Positions 13,714-20,238 of a DNA stretch of 21,524 nt are shown here, piece by piece (position 1 is the first letter of the stretch; each line of letters starts with the position of its first letter). The stretch is from assembly GCA_035291705.1 (NCBI GenBank), contig DATDRM010000068.1, positions 1 through 21,524 of the forward strand, written 5' to 3'. The stretch comes from DATDRM01 sp035291705. Lineage in GTDB: Bacteria; Chloroflexota; Anaerolineae; Anaerolineales; UBA4823. A model generated the notes under the pieces. It was not told the DNA's origin. It ran no database searches and was given only the letters and a program-made list of their open reading frames with translations. The translations under genes were made by a program, and so were the position numbers.

Positions 13714-15375
13714 ATGTCCTACCCGACGTCAATTCGCGAGTCCCTGGCCAAAGTAGAAGCCTCGCGTGCCCGCCGCGCTCAGGAAACCTACCCGCGGCTC
13801 TCTCCCCAGGAGCGGGAAACCATTCTACGCTCTTTCCACCCCGATTACATCAGCGACGCTTTCCGCCAGCTGCAAGTCGGGCCGAACAAGGGCGACCACA
13901 CCGCACGCGAGCTGGCCGACGCCCTGGAAGCATCACCGCTGATTGGAGTGGGGCAATGGCGAAATCTCGCCTCGCACGGTATCCTGGCCTACGATGATAT
14001 CTTATCCTCGGCCGAGCCAGACGCGATCTGCGACGTATTGGTGATCGGGGGCGGCGGAGCCGGAGCCAGCGCCGCCTTGCTCGCCCAGGAAAGCGGCGCA
14101 GAGGTGTTGCTCACCACCAAGCTGCGCTTCGGCGACGCCAACACGATGATGGCCCAAGGCGGCATCCAGGCCGCCGATAAAGAGAACGATTCCCCGGCGA
14201 TCCATTACCTGGATGTGATCGGCGGGGGCGCCTTCAGCAACGACCCCGATCTGGTCGAAGCCCTGGTGAGCGATGCGCCGGCGGTGATCGCCTGGCTGGA
14301 ATCGCTCGGGGCGATGTTCGATAAAGAGCCCGATGGGACGCTGCGCACCATCCACGGCGGGGGTACCAGCCGCAAGCGTATGCACGCCGCCCGCGATTAC
14401 ACCGGCGCGGAGATCATGCGCACCTTGCGCGATGAAGTTCGCTCGCGGGGCAACGGCGCGCCGCATTCGATCCGCGTCTGGGAGTTCCGTCCAGCGATCG
14501 AACTGCTGCTCGACGACCAGGGACGGGCGGTTGGCGCTTTGTTAAAAGACCTGGACAGCGGGCGTTTGATGACCGTCCTGGCGAAAGCGGTGATCATCGC
14601 CACAGGCGGCAGCGGCCGGCTGCATTACCAGGGCTTTCCGACCACCAACCATTATGGCGCTACCGGTGATGGCCTGGTGCTGGCCTACCGGGCTGGCGCA
14701 AAGTTGGCTTTCATCGATACCATGCAATACCACCCGACTGGTGCCGCCTATCCAGAACAGATCCTCGGCCAGCTGGTGACTGAAAAAGTGCGCGGGCTCG
14801 GCGCGCAGGTCTTGAACGTGGACGGCGAGCAGTTCGTCTTCCCGCTCGAGACGCGCGATGTCGAGGCCGCCGCCTTCATCCGGGAGTGCTCCGAGCGCGG
14901 CAAAGGCGTGCAGACCCCCACTGGCCAGCCCGCCGTGTGGCTGGACGCGCCGCTGATAGACCTGCTGCAGGGTACCGGCACCATCACCCGGGAGTTGCCA
15001 GCCATGGTGCGCCAGTACAAGCGCTTCGACATCGACCTGGTGCACGAGGCAATCCTCGTCTACCCCACTTTGCATTACCAGAACGGCGGGGTTGCCATCC
15101 AGCCGGATGGCAGCACCGGCGTCCCCGGTCTGTATGTCGCCGGTGAGGCAGCGGGCGGCATCCACGGGCGCAATCGCCTGATGGGCAACAGCCTGCTCGA
15201 CATCTGCGTATTTGGACGGCGCACCGGCCGGGCTGCGGCGGAATACGTGCAGCATGTCCAGCCAGGACACCCAACCCTGGAACACTTAACCGAATGGCAG
15301 CGCGTGCGCCGTGCCGCTGGCCTGGAGGATGGCTTACCCTCCCCCATCCTCCTGCCGGATTATACGCGCAGATAA
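13714..15375 (+). CDS. Fumarate reductase / L-aspartate oxidase-superfamily flavoprotein
   Basis: This 553-residue FAD protein belongs to the SdhA/FrdA/NadB superfamily. It shows VIGGGGAGASAAL from residue 110, MMAQGGI, and the dicarboxylate-site residues HPTG (H340), TEKVRG (E357), TRD (R381), HYQNGG (H454) and GRNRLMGNSLLDI (R488). The position that is a covalently flavinylated histidine in SdhA/FrdA is not histidine (DANTMMAQGG), as in NadB, so FAD is probably non-covalent. It carries a ~105-residue N-terminal extension of unknown role and lacks most of the C-terminal helical domain. ATG 13714 follows GGAGG at 13704-13708; a GTG at 13708 overlaps that site. With the Fe-S subunit at 10744 it could form a soluble fumarate reductase/succinate dehydrogenase-like pair. 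NAD biosynthesis genes that would favour NadB are not seen. Confidence 0.84.
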   Translation: MSYPTSIRESLAKVEASRARRAQETYPRLSPQERETILRSFHPDYISDAFRQLQVGPNKGDHTARELADALEASPLIGVGQWRNLASHGILAYDDILSSAEPDAICDVLVIGGGGAGASAALLAQESGAEVLLTTKLRFGDANTMMAQGGIQAADKENDSPAIHYLDVIGGGAFSNDPDLVEALVSDAPAVIAWLESLGAMFDKEPDGTLRTIHGGGTSRKRMHAARDYTGAEIMRTLRDEVRSRGNGAPHSIRVWEFRPAIELLLDDQGRAVGALLKDLDSGRLMTVLAKAVIIATGGSGRLHYQGFPTTNHYGATGDGLVLAYRAGAKLAFIDTMQYHPTGAAYPEQILGQLVTEKVRGLGAQVLNVDGEQFVFPLETRDVEAAAFIRECSERGKGVQTPTGQPAVWLDAPLIDLLQGTGTITRELPAMVRQYKRFDIDLVHEAILVYPTLHYQNGGVAIQPDGSTGVPGLYVAGEAAGGIHGRNRLMGNSLLDICVFGRRTGRAAAEYVQHVQPGHPTLEHLTEWQRVRRAAGLEDGLPSPILLPDYTRR

Positions 15376-15410
15376 ATTGGGGTTACAATACGGCCCAGGA
15401 GGAAACCGCC

Positions 15411-15896
15411 ATGAACCTGATCGCCGTTAAAATCGAAAAGCCTGAGGGGATCAACTTCATCCTTGGCCAAAGTCACTTCATCAAGACCGTCGAGGACGTC
15501 CACGAAGCCCTGGTGACCACCGTGCCCGGGATCAAGTTCGGCCTAGCCTTTTGCGAGGCATCCGGGAAGTGCCTGATCCGCTGGACGGGGAACGACCCGG
15601 CTATGATCGAACTGGCGCAGAAAAACGCCCAGGCCATTTCGGCTGGGCACAGTTTCATCCTCTTCCTGGGGGAGGGCTTCTACCCGGTCAACATACTCAA
15701 CACCGTCAAGCTGGTGCCCGAAGTCTGCCGTATCTTCTGCGCTACAGCTAACCCAACTGAGATAGTGATAGCTGAGACCGATCATGGCCGGGCGATACTG
15801 GGCGTGGTGGATGGCTCCAAGCCAATGGGCATCGAGGGCGAGGAAGACATCGCCTGGCGTAAAGGCTTCCTGCGCATGATCGGCTACAAATTGTAG
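15411..15896 (+). CDS. Adenosine-specific kinase homologue (DUF355 family)
   Basis: This 161-residue protein begins MNLIAVKIEKPEGINFILGQSHFIKTVEDVHEAL and contains GIKFGLAFCEASG and GHSFILF. These are typical of the DUF355 family, one archaeal member of which was described as an adenosine-specific kinase. Length and composition fit the family. The cellular role is not established, so the kinase name should be treated as provisional. ATG 15411 has AGGAGG at 15398-15403. It begins 35 bases after the flavoprotein stop on the same strand and could be co-transcribed with the Hdr operon. A TACAAT at 15384-15389 may also provide its own weak promoter. Confidence 0.82.
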   Translation: MNLIAVKIEKPEGINFILGQSHFIKTVEDVHEALVTTVPGIKFGLAFCEASGKCLIRWTGNDPAMIELAQKNAQAISAGHSFILFLGEGFYPVNILNTVKLVPEVCRIFCATANPTEIVIAETDHGRAILGVVDGSKPMGIEGEEDIAWRKGFLRMIGYKL

Positions 15897-15929
15897 CCCC
15901 AGGAGAACAAAAACCATAGGGGGAAAACC

Positions 15930-16001
15930 ATGAATTACGCTATCTATCTCCATGTGGAGGAGATGGGTCCCCTTTCCATACTGCTAGGAACAATGAGATG
16001 A
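15930..16001 (+). other. 23-codon ORF, possible remnant of a lost gene
   Basis: ATG 15930 with GGGGG at 15919-15923 upstream opens a 23-residue frame beginning MNYAIYLHVEEMGPL and ending at TGA 15999-16001. The start region and first residues look like a genuine gene start, but the frame ends at once. It could be a tiny peptide or the 5' stub of a gene deleted when the neighbouring toxin-antitoxin island arrived. No family is recognised. Confidence 0.2.
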
Positions 16002-16060
16002 TGTACAATTAAAGCTGGCTAAAAAAGATTGCTCTTGTTGAGAAGGTAAGGAGTAAAGGT

Positions 16061-16297
16061 ATGACGAACAGAACGCTTGAAGAGGCAATTATCCGTGAGA
16101 TAGCAACTCTGCCAGAGGCACGCCAAGAGGATGTCCTAGCTTTTGTGCGATTCCTGAAGATTGGATTGGCCGATGAACAAACGATAGAACAGCAGTTCAC
16201 TAATGCTTTGGATCAGGCACTGGTTATCGCCAAGGAACGCAATATTACCGATCAAGACATCAATGCTGAAATTCGAGCAGTCCGTTCCAAGCAATGA
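16061..16297 (+). CDS. Antitoxin-like protein of a PIN-type toxin-antitoxin pair
   Basis: A 78-residue charged, helical protein beginning MTNRTLEEAIIREIATLPEA and continuing with EDVLAFVRFLK. This N-terminal pattern is common in small antitoxins paired with PIN toxins. It has TAAGGAG at 16047-16053 before ATG 16061. Its stop overlaps the next start as ATGA at 16294-16297, the usual coupling of antitoxin and toxin. The toxin is broken (see next entry), so this antitoxin may be an orphan. The gene and its surroundings are AT-richer than the flanking operon, which suggests horizontal acquisition. Confidence 0.7.
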   Translation: MTNRTLEEAIIREIATLPEARQEDVLAFVRFLKIGLADEQTIEQQFTNALDQALVIAKERNITDQDINAEIRAVRSKQ

Positions 16298-16710
16298 AGC
16301 GGATTGTCATCGACACCAATGTTTTTGTCTCAGCTGTTTTAGGCGGTACATTAAAGATCGTCTTGGATTATTGGCGGGAAAAAAGATAGACGCTCCTCGT
16401 GACGGATGAGATTGTGCGCGAGTATCTGGAGGTTCTTCGCCGCTCAAAATTTGGACTGTCTGGTTCGATCGTGGATAATATTATTGCATACATTTTCCAC
16501 AGGGCGGAATTTGTTACTCCAATCGAGAGAGTGTACGTTGTTGAGGCTGATCCCAAAGACAACAAATTTTTGGAAGCCGCGATAGCAGGAAACGCTGATG
16601 AAATCATCAGCGGCGACGGGCACCTGTTAAATCTAAAGACCTTTAAGCATATCCCCATCATTAATGCGCACGAATTTGTAGAATTGCTGGAAAATCAGCC
16701 TCCTGAGTGA
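16294..16710 (+). pseudogene. PIN-domain toxin interrupted by an in-frame TAG
   Basis: From ATG 16294 the frame reads MKRIVIDTNVFVSAVLGG, the first conserved aspartate region of PIN ribonucleases (COG1569-like). It is stopped by TAG at 16387-16389 after 31 codons. In the same frame it continues with TLLVTDEIVREYLEVLRRS, then EADPKDNKFLEAAIAG and ADEIISGDGHLLNL, the later acidic PIN motifs, ending at 16710. No frameshift is needed, so a single base substitution (or a sequencing error) explains the break. A GTG at 16399 could reinitiate but would give a protein without the first catalytic aspartate. Inactivated toxin is the likeliest reading; suppression of TAG cannot be excluded. Confidence 0.8.
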
Positions 16711-16787
16711 GATTCAAAAGGATAGAGGCGAAAAACGAATTAGTAGGTCTCCGAGCCAGGAACTAATACGAGGAAATTAACGATAAG

Positions 16788-17777
16788 ATGCGGGCGATGG
16801 TGTTGAAAGCATCCAGGCAACCCTTGCGCGCCCTGCGAGTTCCCGTCCCCACGCCAGGCCCGGAGCAGGTGCTGATCCAGGTACGCGCCTGCGGAGTGTG
16901 CCGCACCGACCTGCACATCCTGGATGGCGAGCTCAAGCAGCCCAAGCTGCCCCTCATCCTGGGGCACCAGATCGTCGGCCAGGTCGTGCAGGCTGGCGAG
17001 CGCGTCGACCGCTTTCGCTCTGGCGAGCGGGTCGGAGTGCCATGGCTGGGATATACCGATGGTACCTGCCGCTACTGCCGGCGCGGCCAGGAAAACCTGT
17101 GTGATAACCCTTTGTTCACCGGCTATACCATCGATGGCGGCTTTGCCGAATACACCGTCGCCGACCAGCGCTATTGCTTCCCCCTTCCGGAGTCCTATTT
17201 GGATGTCGAAGTCGCCCCGCTGCTGTGCGCCGGGCTGATCGGCTACCGGGCATACCGCATGGCGGGCGAGAACGTAGAAATTTTAGGCATCTACGGTTTC
17301 GGCGCCGCGGCGCACATAATCTGCCAGGTGGCGGTCCACCAAGGCCGGCGCGTGTATGCCTTCACCTCGCCTGGCGACGTGAAAGCGCAGCAATTCGCCC
17401 TACGGCTGGGCGCCGTTTGGGCGGGCGATTCAACCCAATTGCCCCCGGAGCAGCTGGACGCCGCCCTGATCTTCGCTCCCGTCGGCCCGCTGGTAGTGTC
17501 GGCTCTGCGCGCTACCGTCAAGGGCGGCGTGGTGGTCAGTGGTGGCATTCACATGAGCGATATCCCCTCTTTCCCCTACAGCCTGCTGTGGGAGGAACGC
17601 GTGATCCGCTCGGTGGCCAACCTGACCCGCCAGGACGGAGAAGAGTTCCTGGCGCTGGCTCCCCAGGTGCCGGTCAAGACCGAAGTGCAGATTTTTCGGT
17701 TGGAACAGGCCAACCAGGCCCTGGACGGCCTGCGCCGCGGCCAGCTCCAGGGGGCAGCGGTGTTAGTGGTTAATTGA
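16788..17777 (+). CDS. Zinc-dependent alcohol dehydrogenase family protein
   Basis: A 329-residue medium-chain dehydrogenase/reductase. The catalytic zinc region reads RACGVCRTDLHI and is followed by GHQIVG. The nucleotide-binding fold is at GIYGFGAAAH near 168. The structural-zinc loop has the normal spacing D91-x2-C94-x2-C97-x7-C105, but the first cysteine is aspartate. The opening MRAMVL is typical of the family and fixes the start at ATG 16788; the nearest purine-rich site is GAGGAAA at 16770-16776. It lies downstream of the toxin-antitoxin island and converges with the next gene. It probably uses NAD(P)H with small alcohols or aldehydes; the substrate is unknown. Confidence 0.85.
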   Translation: MRAMVLKASRQPLRALRVPVPTPGPEQVLIQVRACGVCRTDLHILDGELKQPKLPLILGHQIVGQVVQAGERVDRFRSGERVGVPWLGYTDGTCRYCRRGQENLCDNPLFTGYTIDGGFAEYTVADQRYCFPLPESYLDVEVAPLLCAGLIGYRAYRMAGENVEILGIYGFGAAAHIICQVAVHQGRRVYAFTSPGDVKAQQFALRLGAVWAGDSTQLPPEQLDAALIFAPVGPLVVSALRATVKGGVVVSGGIHMSDIPSFPYSLLWEERVIRSVANLTRQDGEEFLALAPQVPVKTEVQIFRLEQANQALDGLRRGQLQGAAVLVVN

Positions 17778-17783
17778 ATAGTT

Positions 17784-17809
17784 CTCCTCTCCCGAATTCG
17801 GAGAAGGAG
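17784..17809. repeat. Imperfect palindrome between convergent genes, possible bidirectional terminator
   Basis: CTCCTCTCCC-GAATTC-GGAGAAGGAG forms an imperfect inverted repeat centred on GAATTC. The outer TTCTCC/GGAGAA arms at 17782-17787 and 17800-17805 match exactly. It sits in the 64-base gap between two convergent coding regions. No strong T-run follows on either strand, so a REP-like element is as likely as a terminator. Confidence 0.4.
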
Positions 17810-17841
17810 TTGAAGGTGGGGGAAACCGTCAAAAATCTACA

Positions 17842-18759
17842 TTAAGCTATATGAATCTCCACCTCCTCCGCTACCGGCCCAGAGATCGTGTACGTTCCCG
17901 GCGCGGTTTGCAACAGTGAACCTGGCACCAGTGTGTTCACCCGCCCATGGGCGCACAGCCGGGCGATAAAGCGCTGCCAGCTCACCCCCCCGCCAAAGGA
18001 ACCATCCAGCCAGAAGCTGCGGTCCCTGGCTCCCATAATCTGCGCTGGCCCGATCGTGGCCGCCTTGGGCGGCACCCAAGACCAGTCGCCGCTGAACGAG
18101 TGCAGGGCGTTCTGCATGATCGTCATCGGGGTCAGCTCGACGATGCGCGGGCCGGCCTTTATATATGCTTCCAGGTCATCGCCGAATTCAAAACCCAGGT
18201 CGGCCTCCCAGAAGGCGATGTGCCCGCACCAGCCGATGCCGCCGTAACACACGTCTGCCCCGCCCATGCCGGCGATCATCTTCCCGTAATCGGCGAGGTT
18301 GGCCTTACTGGGGAAGTGCACTTGGCTCAGCGGCGGGCGCAGCGCCGGGTCGATCTTCAGGAAGAACTGTTCCAGCATAGCTTTCTGGAAAGAGCCGGCC
18401 CAGTCTGCCGGGGCAGTGTTACCATCCTGGTCGGCGTATTCGTCCATATTGAACGTGTGCACATGCTGCATGGGCAAACGTAAGCGGTTGATCATCTCTG
18501 CCGCGATAGGATACTGCGGCATCGGCCCGACCGGAAAGATGCCGACGAATCTGCGCCCTTTGTCCAGTGCCTGCTTGATCCTGGAGACGATATCTGTGGC
18601 GAAGGCCGCGTAGAATTCGCCCAGGTCATCGATCACGCGGATCTTGAAGTCGCGCTGCGCGTGCTTTGTAATGTCCACTTTCTTGATTTGGCGCACGCGT
18701 TCACATTCTTTCAAATCGCGAAAGGGGATAAAACTGGCCAGCTGGTAATTGAAGCTCAT
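17842..18759 (-). CDS. NagB-family (glucosamine-6-phosphate deaminase-like) protein with altered active site
   Basis: A 305-residue member of the NagB/RpiA-like sugar isomerase fold. TFNMDEYAD has D106 at the position of the E. coli NagB catalytic aspartate D72, and GGIGWCGHIAFWEAD has H180 and E185 matching H143 and E148. However, the residue matching D141 is cysteine (C178), and the phosphate-binding loop that is TGGTP in NagB reads VGPMP near 77-81. A standard glucosamine-6-phosphate deaminase is therefore doubtful; it may act on a different sugar. The start (CAT at 18757-18759) has a GAGGGAGA-type ribosome-binding site on the minus strand. An unknown gene lies 63 bases upstream on the same strand. 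Confidence 0.8.
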   Translation of the reverse strand: MSFNYQLASFIPFRDLKECERVRQIKKVDITKHAQRDFKIRVIDDLGEFYAAFATDIVSRIKQALDKGRRFVGIFPVGPMPQYPIAAEMINRLRLPMQHVHTFNMDEYADQDGNTAPADWAGSFQKAMLEQFFLKIDPALRPPLSQVHFPSKANLADYGKMIAGMGGADVCYGGIGWCGHIAFWEADLGFEFGDDLEAYIKAGPRIVELTPMTIMQNALHSFSGDWSWVPPKAATIGPAQIMGARDRSFWLDGSFGGGVSWQRFIARLCAHGRVNTLVPGSLLQTAPGTYTISGPVAEEVEIHIA

Positions 18760-18822
18760 GGTAAGGTCTCCCTCTTAGGTAGGATTATCTTCTAATTATC
18801 GCATAGGTTTGTATAAGAAAGA

Positions 18823-19119
18823 TCAATACAGCGGCAGCCTGGCAATAAGGAACCTGCGCCCCTGGCTTTCTGAGGGCTCCGGTGCCGCCTCAACCCGGTA
18901 AGGCCAGTGGCGCAACACCATGCGCCAATCGGCTTCGGAGGGCCAGGCACTCGAGCGGCTGATCTGCAAGTAGACCCAGCCGGCCCGTACGCGCAGGTCG
19001 ATCTTCAGGTTATTCGTCAGGCGGGTGCTAACGGTCTGCCCAGGGTTATCTTCGGCGTGGTCCAGGAGATGGGATAGAATCGCCCGCAAGTAGGGGGAAG
19101 GTCGTTGGTTGGTAGTCAT
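18823..19119 (-). CDS. Unrecognised 98-residue protein
   Basis: From the ATG at 19119 (minus strand) this encodes MTTNQRPSPYLRAILSHLLDHAEDN... with a central TNNLKIDLRVRAGWVYLQISR and a basic, Trp-rich C-terminal half. I recognise no family. There is no signal peptide or membrane segment. The frame is open up to 19212, but the extra 31 residues are Cys/Arg/Ser-rich and do not look coding; the chosen start has only a weak upstream ribosome-binding site. Base composition and the absence of a better overlapping frame support it as a gene. It may be co-transcribed with the NagB-like gene downstream. Confidence 0.55.
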   Translation of the reverse strand: MTTNQRPSPYLRAILSHLLDHAEDNPGQTVSTRLTNNLKIDLRVRAGWVYLQISRSSAWPSEADWRMVLRHWPYRVEAAPEPSESQGRRFLIARLPLY

Positions 19120-19283
19120 GGCTTTTGACACACTTCTGATCGATGATCCTCGATTGCTGATTCTTGGACATCTCAATAATAGGATATATGTTCTATTTCC
19201 GCATTGTAGCAAAGACCGAGTAGCATGTCAACCGAGACACCTGTAATTTCTATAAAATCCAGGGGGATTTTTAACGGGATATT

Positions 19284-19352
19284 CCTCTCCTCTGGCTCCT
19301 CTGATGCCTCTGGTGCTTTTGGTCCCTCTGGTACCCCTGGTGCCTTTGGCCC
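19284..19352. repeat. Degenerate ~9-base tandem repeat (CCTCTGGTG-type)
   Basis: About seven imperfect units related to CCTCTGGTG and CCTTTGGTC run head to tail, all pyrimidine- and GT-rich on the plus strand. It lies about 85 bases upstream of mug and just before its probable promoter. Units vary by substitution and small insertions. Likely a minisatellite-like sequence; copy number may vary between strains. Confidence 0.6.
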
Positions 19353-19397
19353 TTCCCTCTTCATCCTTCCGCCTTCATCCATTCGATAAGCCGGGTA

Positions 19398-19406
19398 TGG
19401 TAAAAT
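19398..19406 (+). promoter_or_regulatory. Possible extended -10 promoter for mug
   Basis: TGGTAAAAT is a TGn extended -10 followed by TAAAAT, one mismatch from the consensus. It lies about 30 bases before the mug ATG. No good -35 hexamer is visible at the usual spacing, which is acceptable for an extended -10 promoter. Confidence 0.35.
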
Positions 19407-19435
19407 CCAAAAACGTCCGCGCTGAATAGACCCCG

Positions 19436-20008
19436 ATGCCCCCCTATAAACCCTCCAAAGAAGAAATCCGCGCCGCAGTCGGGAAGAGCGTGCCGGATGT
19501 GATCGCCCCCGGGTTGAAAGTGTTGTTTGTCGGCATCAACCCGGGTCTCTACACCGCGGCTGTCGGCCACCACTTTGCCCGGCCGGGAAACCGCTTCTGG
19601 CCGGCGCTGCATGCGGCTGGCTTCACTGCACGCCTGCTTTCGCCGTTCGATGAGCGTGAACTCTTACAGCATGGCTACGGCATCACCAACCTCGTCAACC
19701 GGGCAACGGCTGGTGCGGCGGAGTTGTCGATCGAGGAATTAATTGAGGGGGGAAAGCGTTTGGAGGAGAAAGCGCGCCGCTACCGGCCGAGGTTCATGGC
19801 TGTGCTTGGCGTCGTGGCCTATCGGAGTGCGTTCAATCGTCCCAAGGCAACCCTCGGCCAGCGGCCTGAGTGGATCGGGGAGGCCACTGCCATCTGGGTG
19901 CTCCCCAACCCGAGCGGTCTGAACGCCCATTACCAGCTGGAGGACTTCGCTCGGTTGTTTCGTGCCCTGTACGAGGCAGCGCAGAATGACAGCACCTTTG
20001 ATAAATAA
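19436..20008 (+). CDS. mug: G/U mismatch-specific uracil-DNA glycosylase (MUG)
   Basis: A base-excision repair enzyme that removes uracil or ethenocytosine opposite guanine. This 190-residue protein has the MUG motifs VLFVGINPGL near residue 30, with the asparagine that acts in the catalytic motif, ARPGNRFWPALHAAGF, and IWVLPNPSGLN near 150. It matches the E. coli protein along most of its length, with ~20 extra residues at the N-terminus. ATG 19436 is used because the preceding bases hold a likely promoter and no earlier in-frame start has a ribosome-binding site; the site before this ATG is also weak. Stand-alone gene. Confidence 0.92.
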   Translation: MPPYKPSKEEIRAAVGKSVPDVIAPGLKVLFVGINPGLYTAAVGHHFARPGNRFWPALHAAGFTARLLSPFDERELLQHGYGITNLVNRATAGAAELSIEELIEGGKRLEEKARRYRPRFMAVLGVVAYRSAFNRPKATLGQRPEWIGEATAIWVLPNPSGLNAHYQLEDFARLFRALYEAAQNDSTFDK

Positions 20009-20011
20009 TTC

Positions 20012-20119
20012 ATGAAGTCTAACTCCACAAATTTTGAAAAATATGAGGAGTGGGAGAATTTATCCAATATTGATCTTGTACTCCAGGTGAGAGAATATGT
20101 GGATACATTGTGGGAGTAA
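20012..20119 (+). other. 35-codon AT-rich ORF, doubtful
   Basis: ATG 20012 opens 35 codons (MKSNSTNFEKYEEWENLSN...) ending at TAA 20117-20119, three bases after mug. It is AT-rich and acidic, has no ribosome-binding site and no recognised family. It may be a chance frame; it is listed because it occupies the otherwise empty space before the NTPase gene. Confidence 0.15.
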
Positions 20120-20167
20120 ATTGACTTACAGTAAGATTCCGGATAAACTCAACAACAAAGGACTTAC

Positions 20168-20181
20168 GCCGGGTCTCCGGC
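20168..20181. other. Small perfect stem-loop (GCCGG-GTCT-CCGGC) upstream of the nSTAND gene
   Basis: A 5-bp GC stem with a 4-base loop lies about 58 bases before the ATG at 20239. There is no following T-run. It may form in the 5' leader of the NTPase mRNA or be a remnant of a mobile repeat. The rest of the 20120-20238 gap holds only the ribosome-binding site CGGAGG at 20225-20230. Confidence 0.3.
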
Positions 20182-20238
20182 CTGCCTATCTGGACTGGCA
20201 AATCCCCGCCTCGTCCGCAGACCTCGGAGGGATAAAAC

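Larger units (their letters stand above)
19120..19435. other. 316-base divergent intergenic region with no gene
   Basis: It separates the minus-strand 98-residue gene from mug on the plus strand. The left part is AT-rich and the right part holds the pyrimidine-rich repeat listed separately. The only open frame across it (minus strand, 19173-19382) translates to a Pro/Glu/Gly low-complexity peptide that follows the repeat, and is not credible as a gene. Confidence 0.6.

Noticed and set aside
14542..15285. 247-codon open frame on the minus strand
   Set aside because: Antisense shadow of the FrdA/NadB-like gene.
2..15375. Selenocysteine (in-frame TGA) in the Hdr or FrhB genes
   Set aside because: All family motifs are in uninterrupted frames with TGC/TGT at cluster ligands; no in-frame TGA within a gene is needed.
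13714..15375. Simple annotation as L-aspartate oxidase (nadB)
   Set aside because: Residues and lack of covalent-FAD histidine would fit, but there is no nadA or nadC, there is a ~105-residue extension, and it sits at the end of a redox operon with an FrdB-like subunit. Kept only as an alternative.
16399..16710. Separate 103-codon gene starting at GTG 16399
   Set aside because: It is in frame with and homologous to the C-terminal part of the PIN domain begun at 16294, lacks a ribosome-binding site, and is best read as the second half of a broken toxin.
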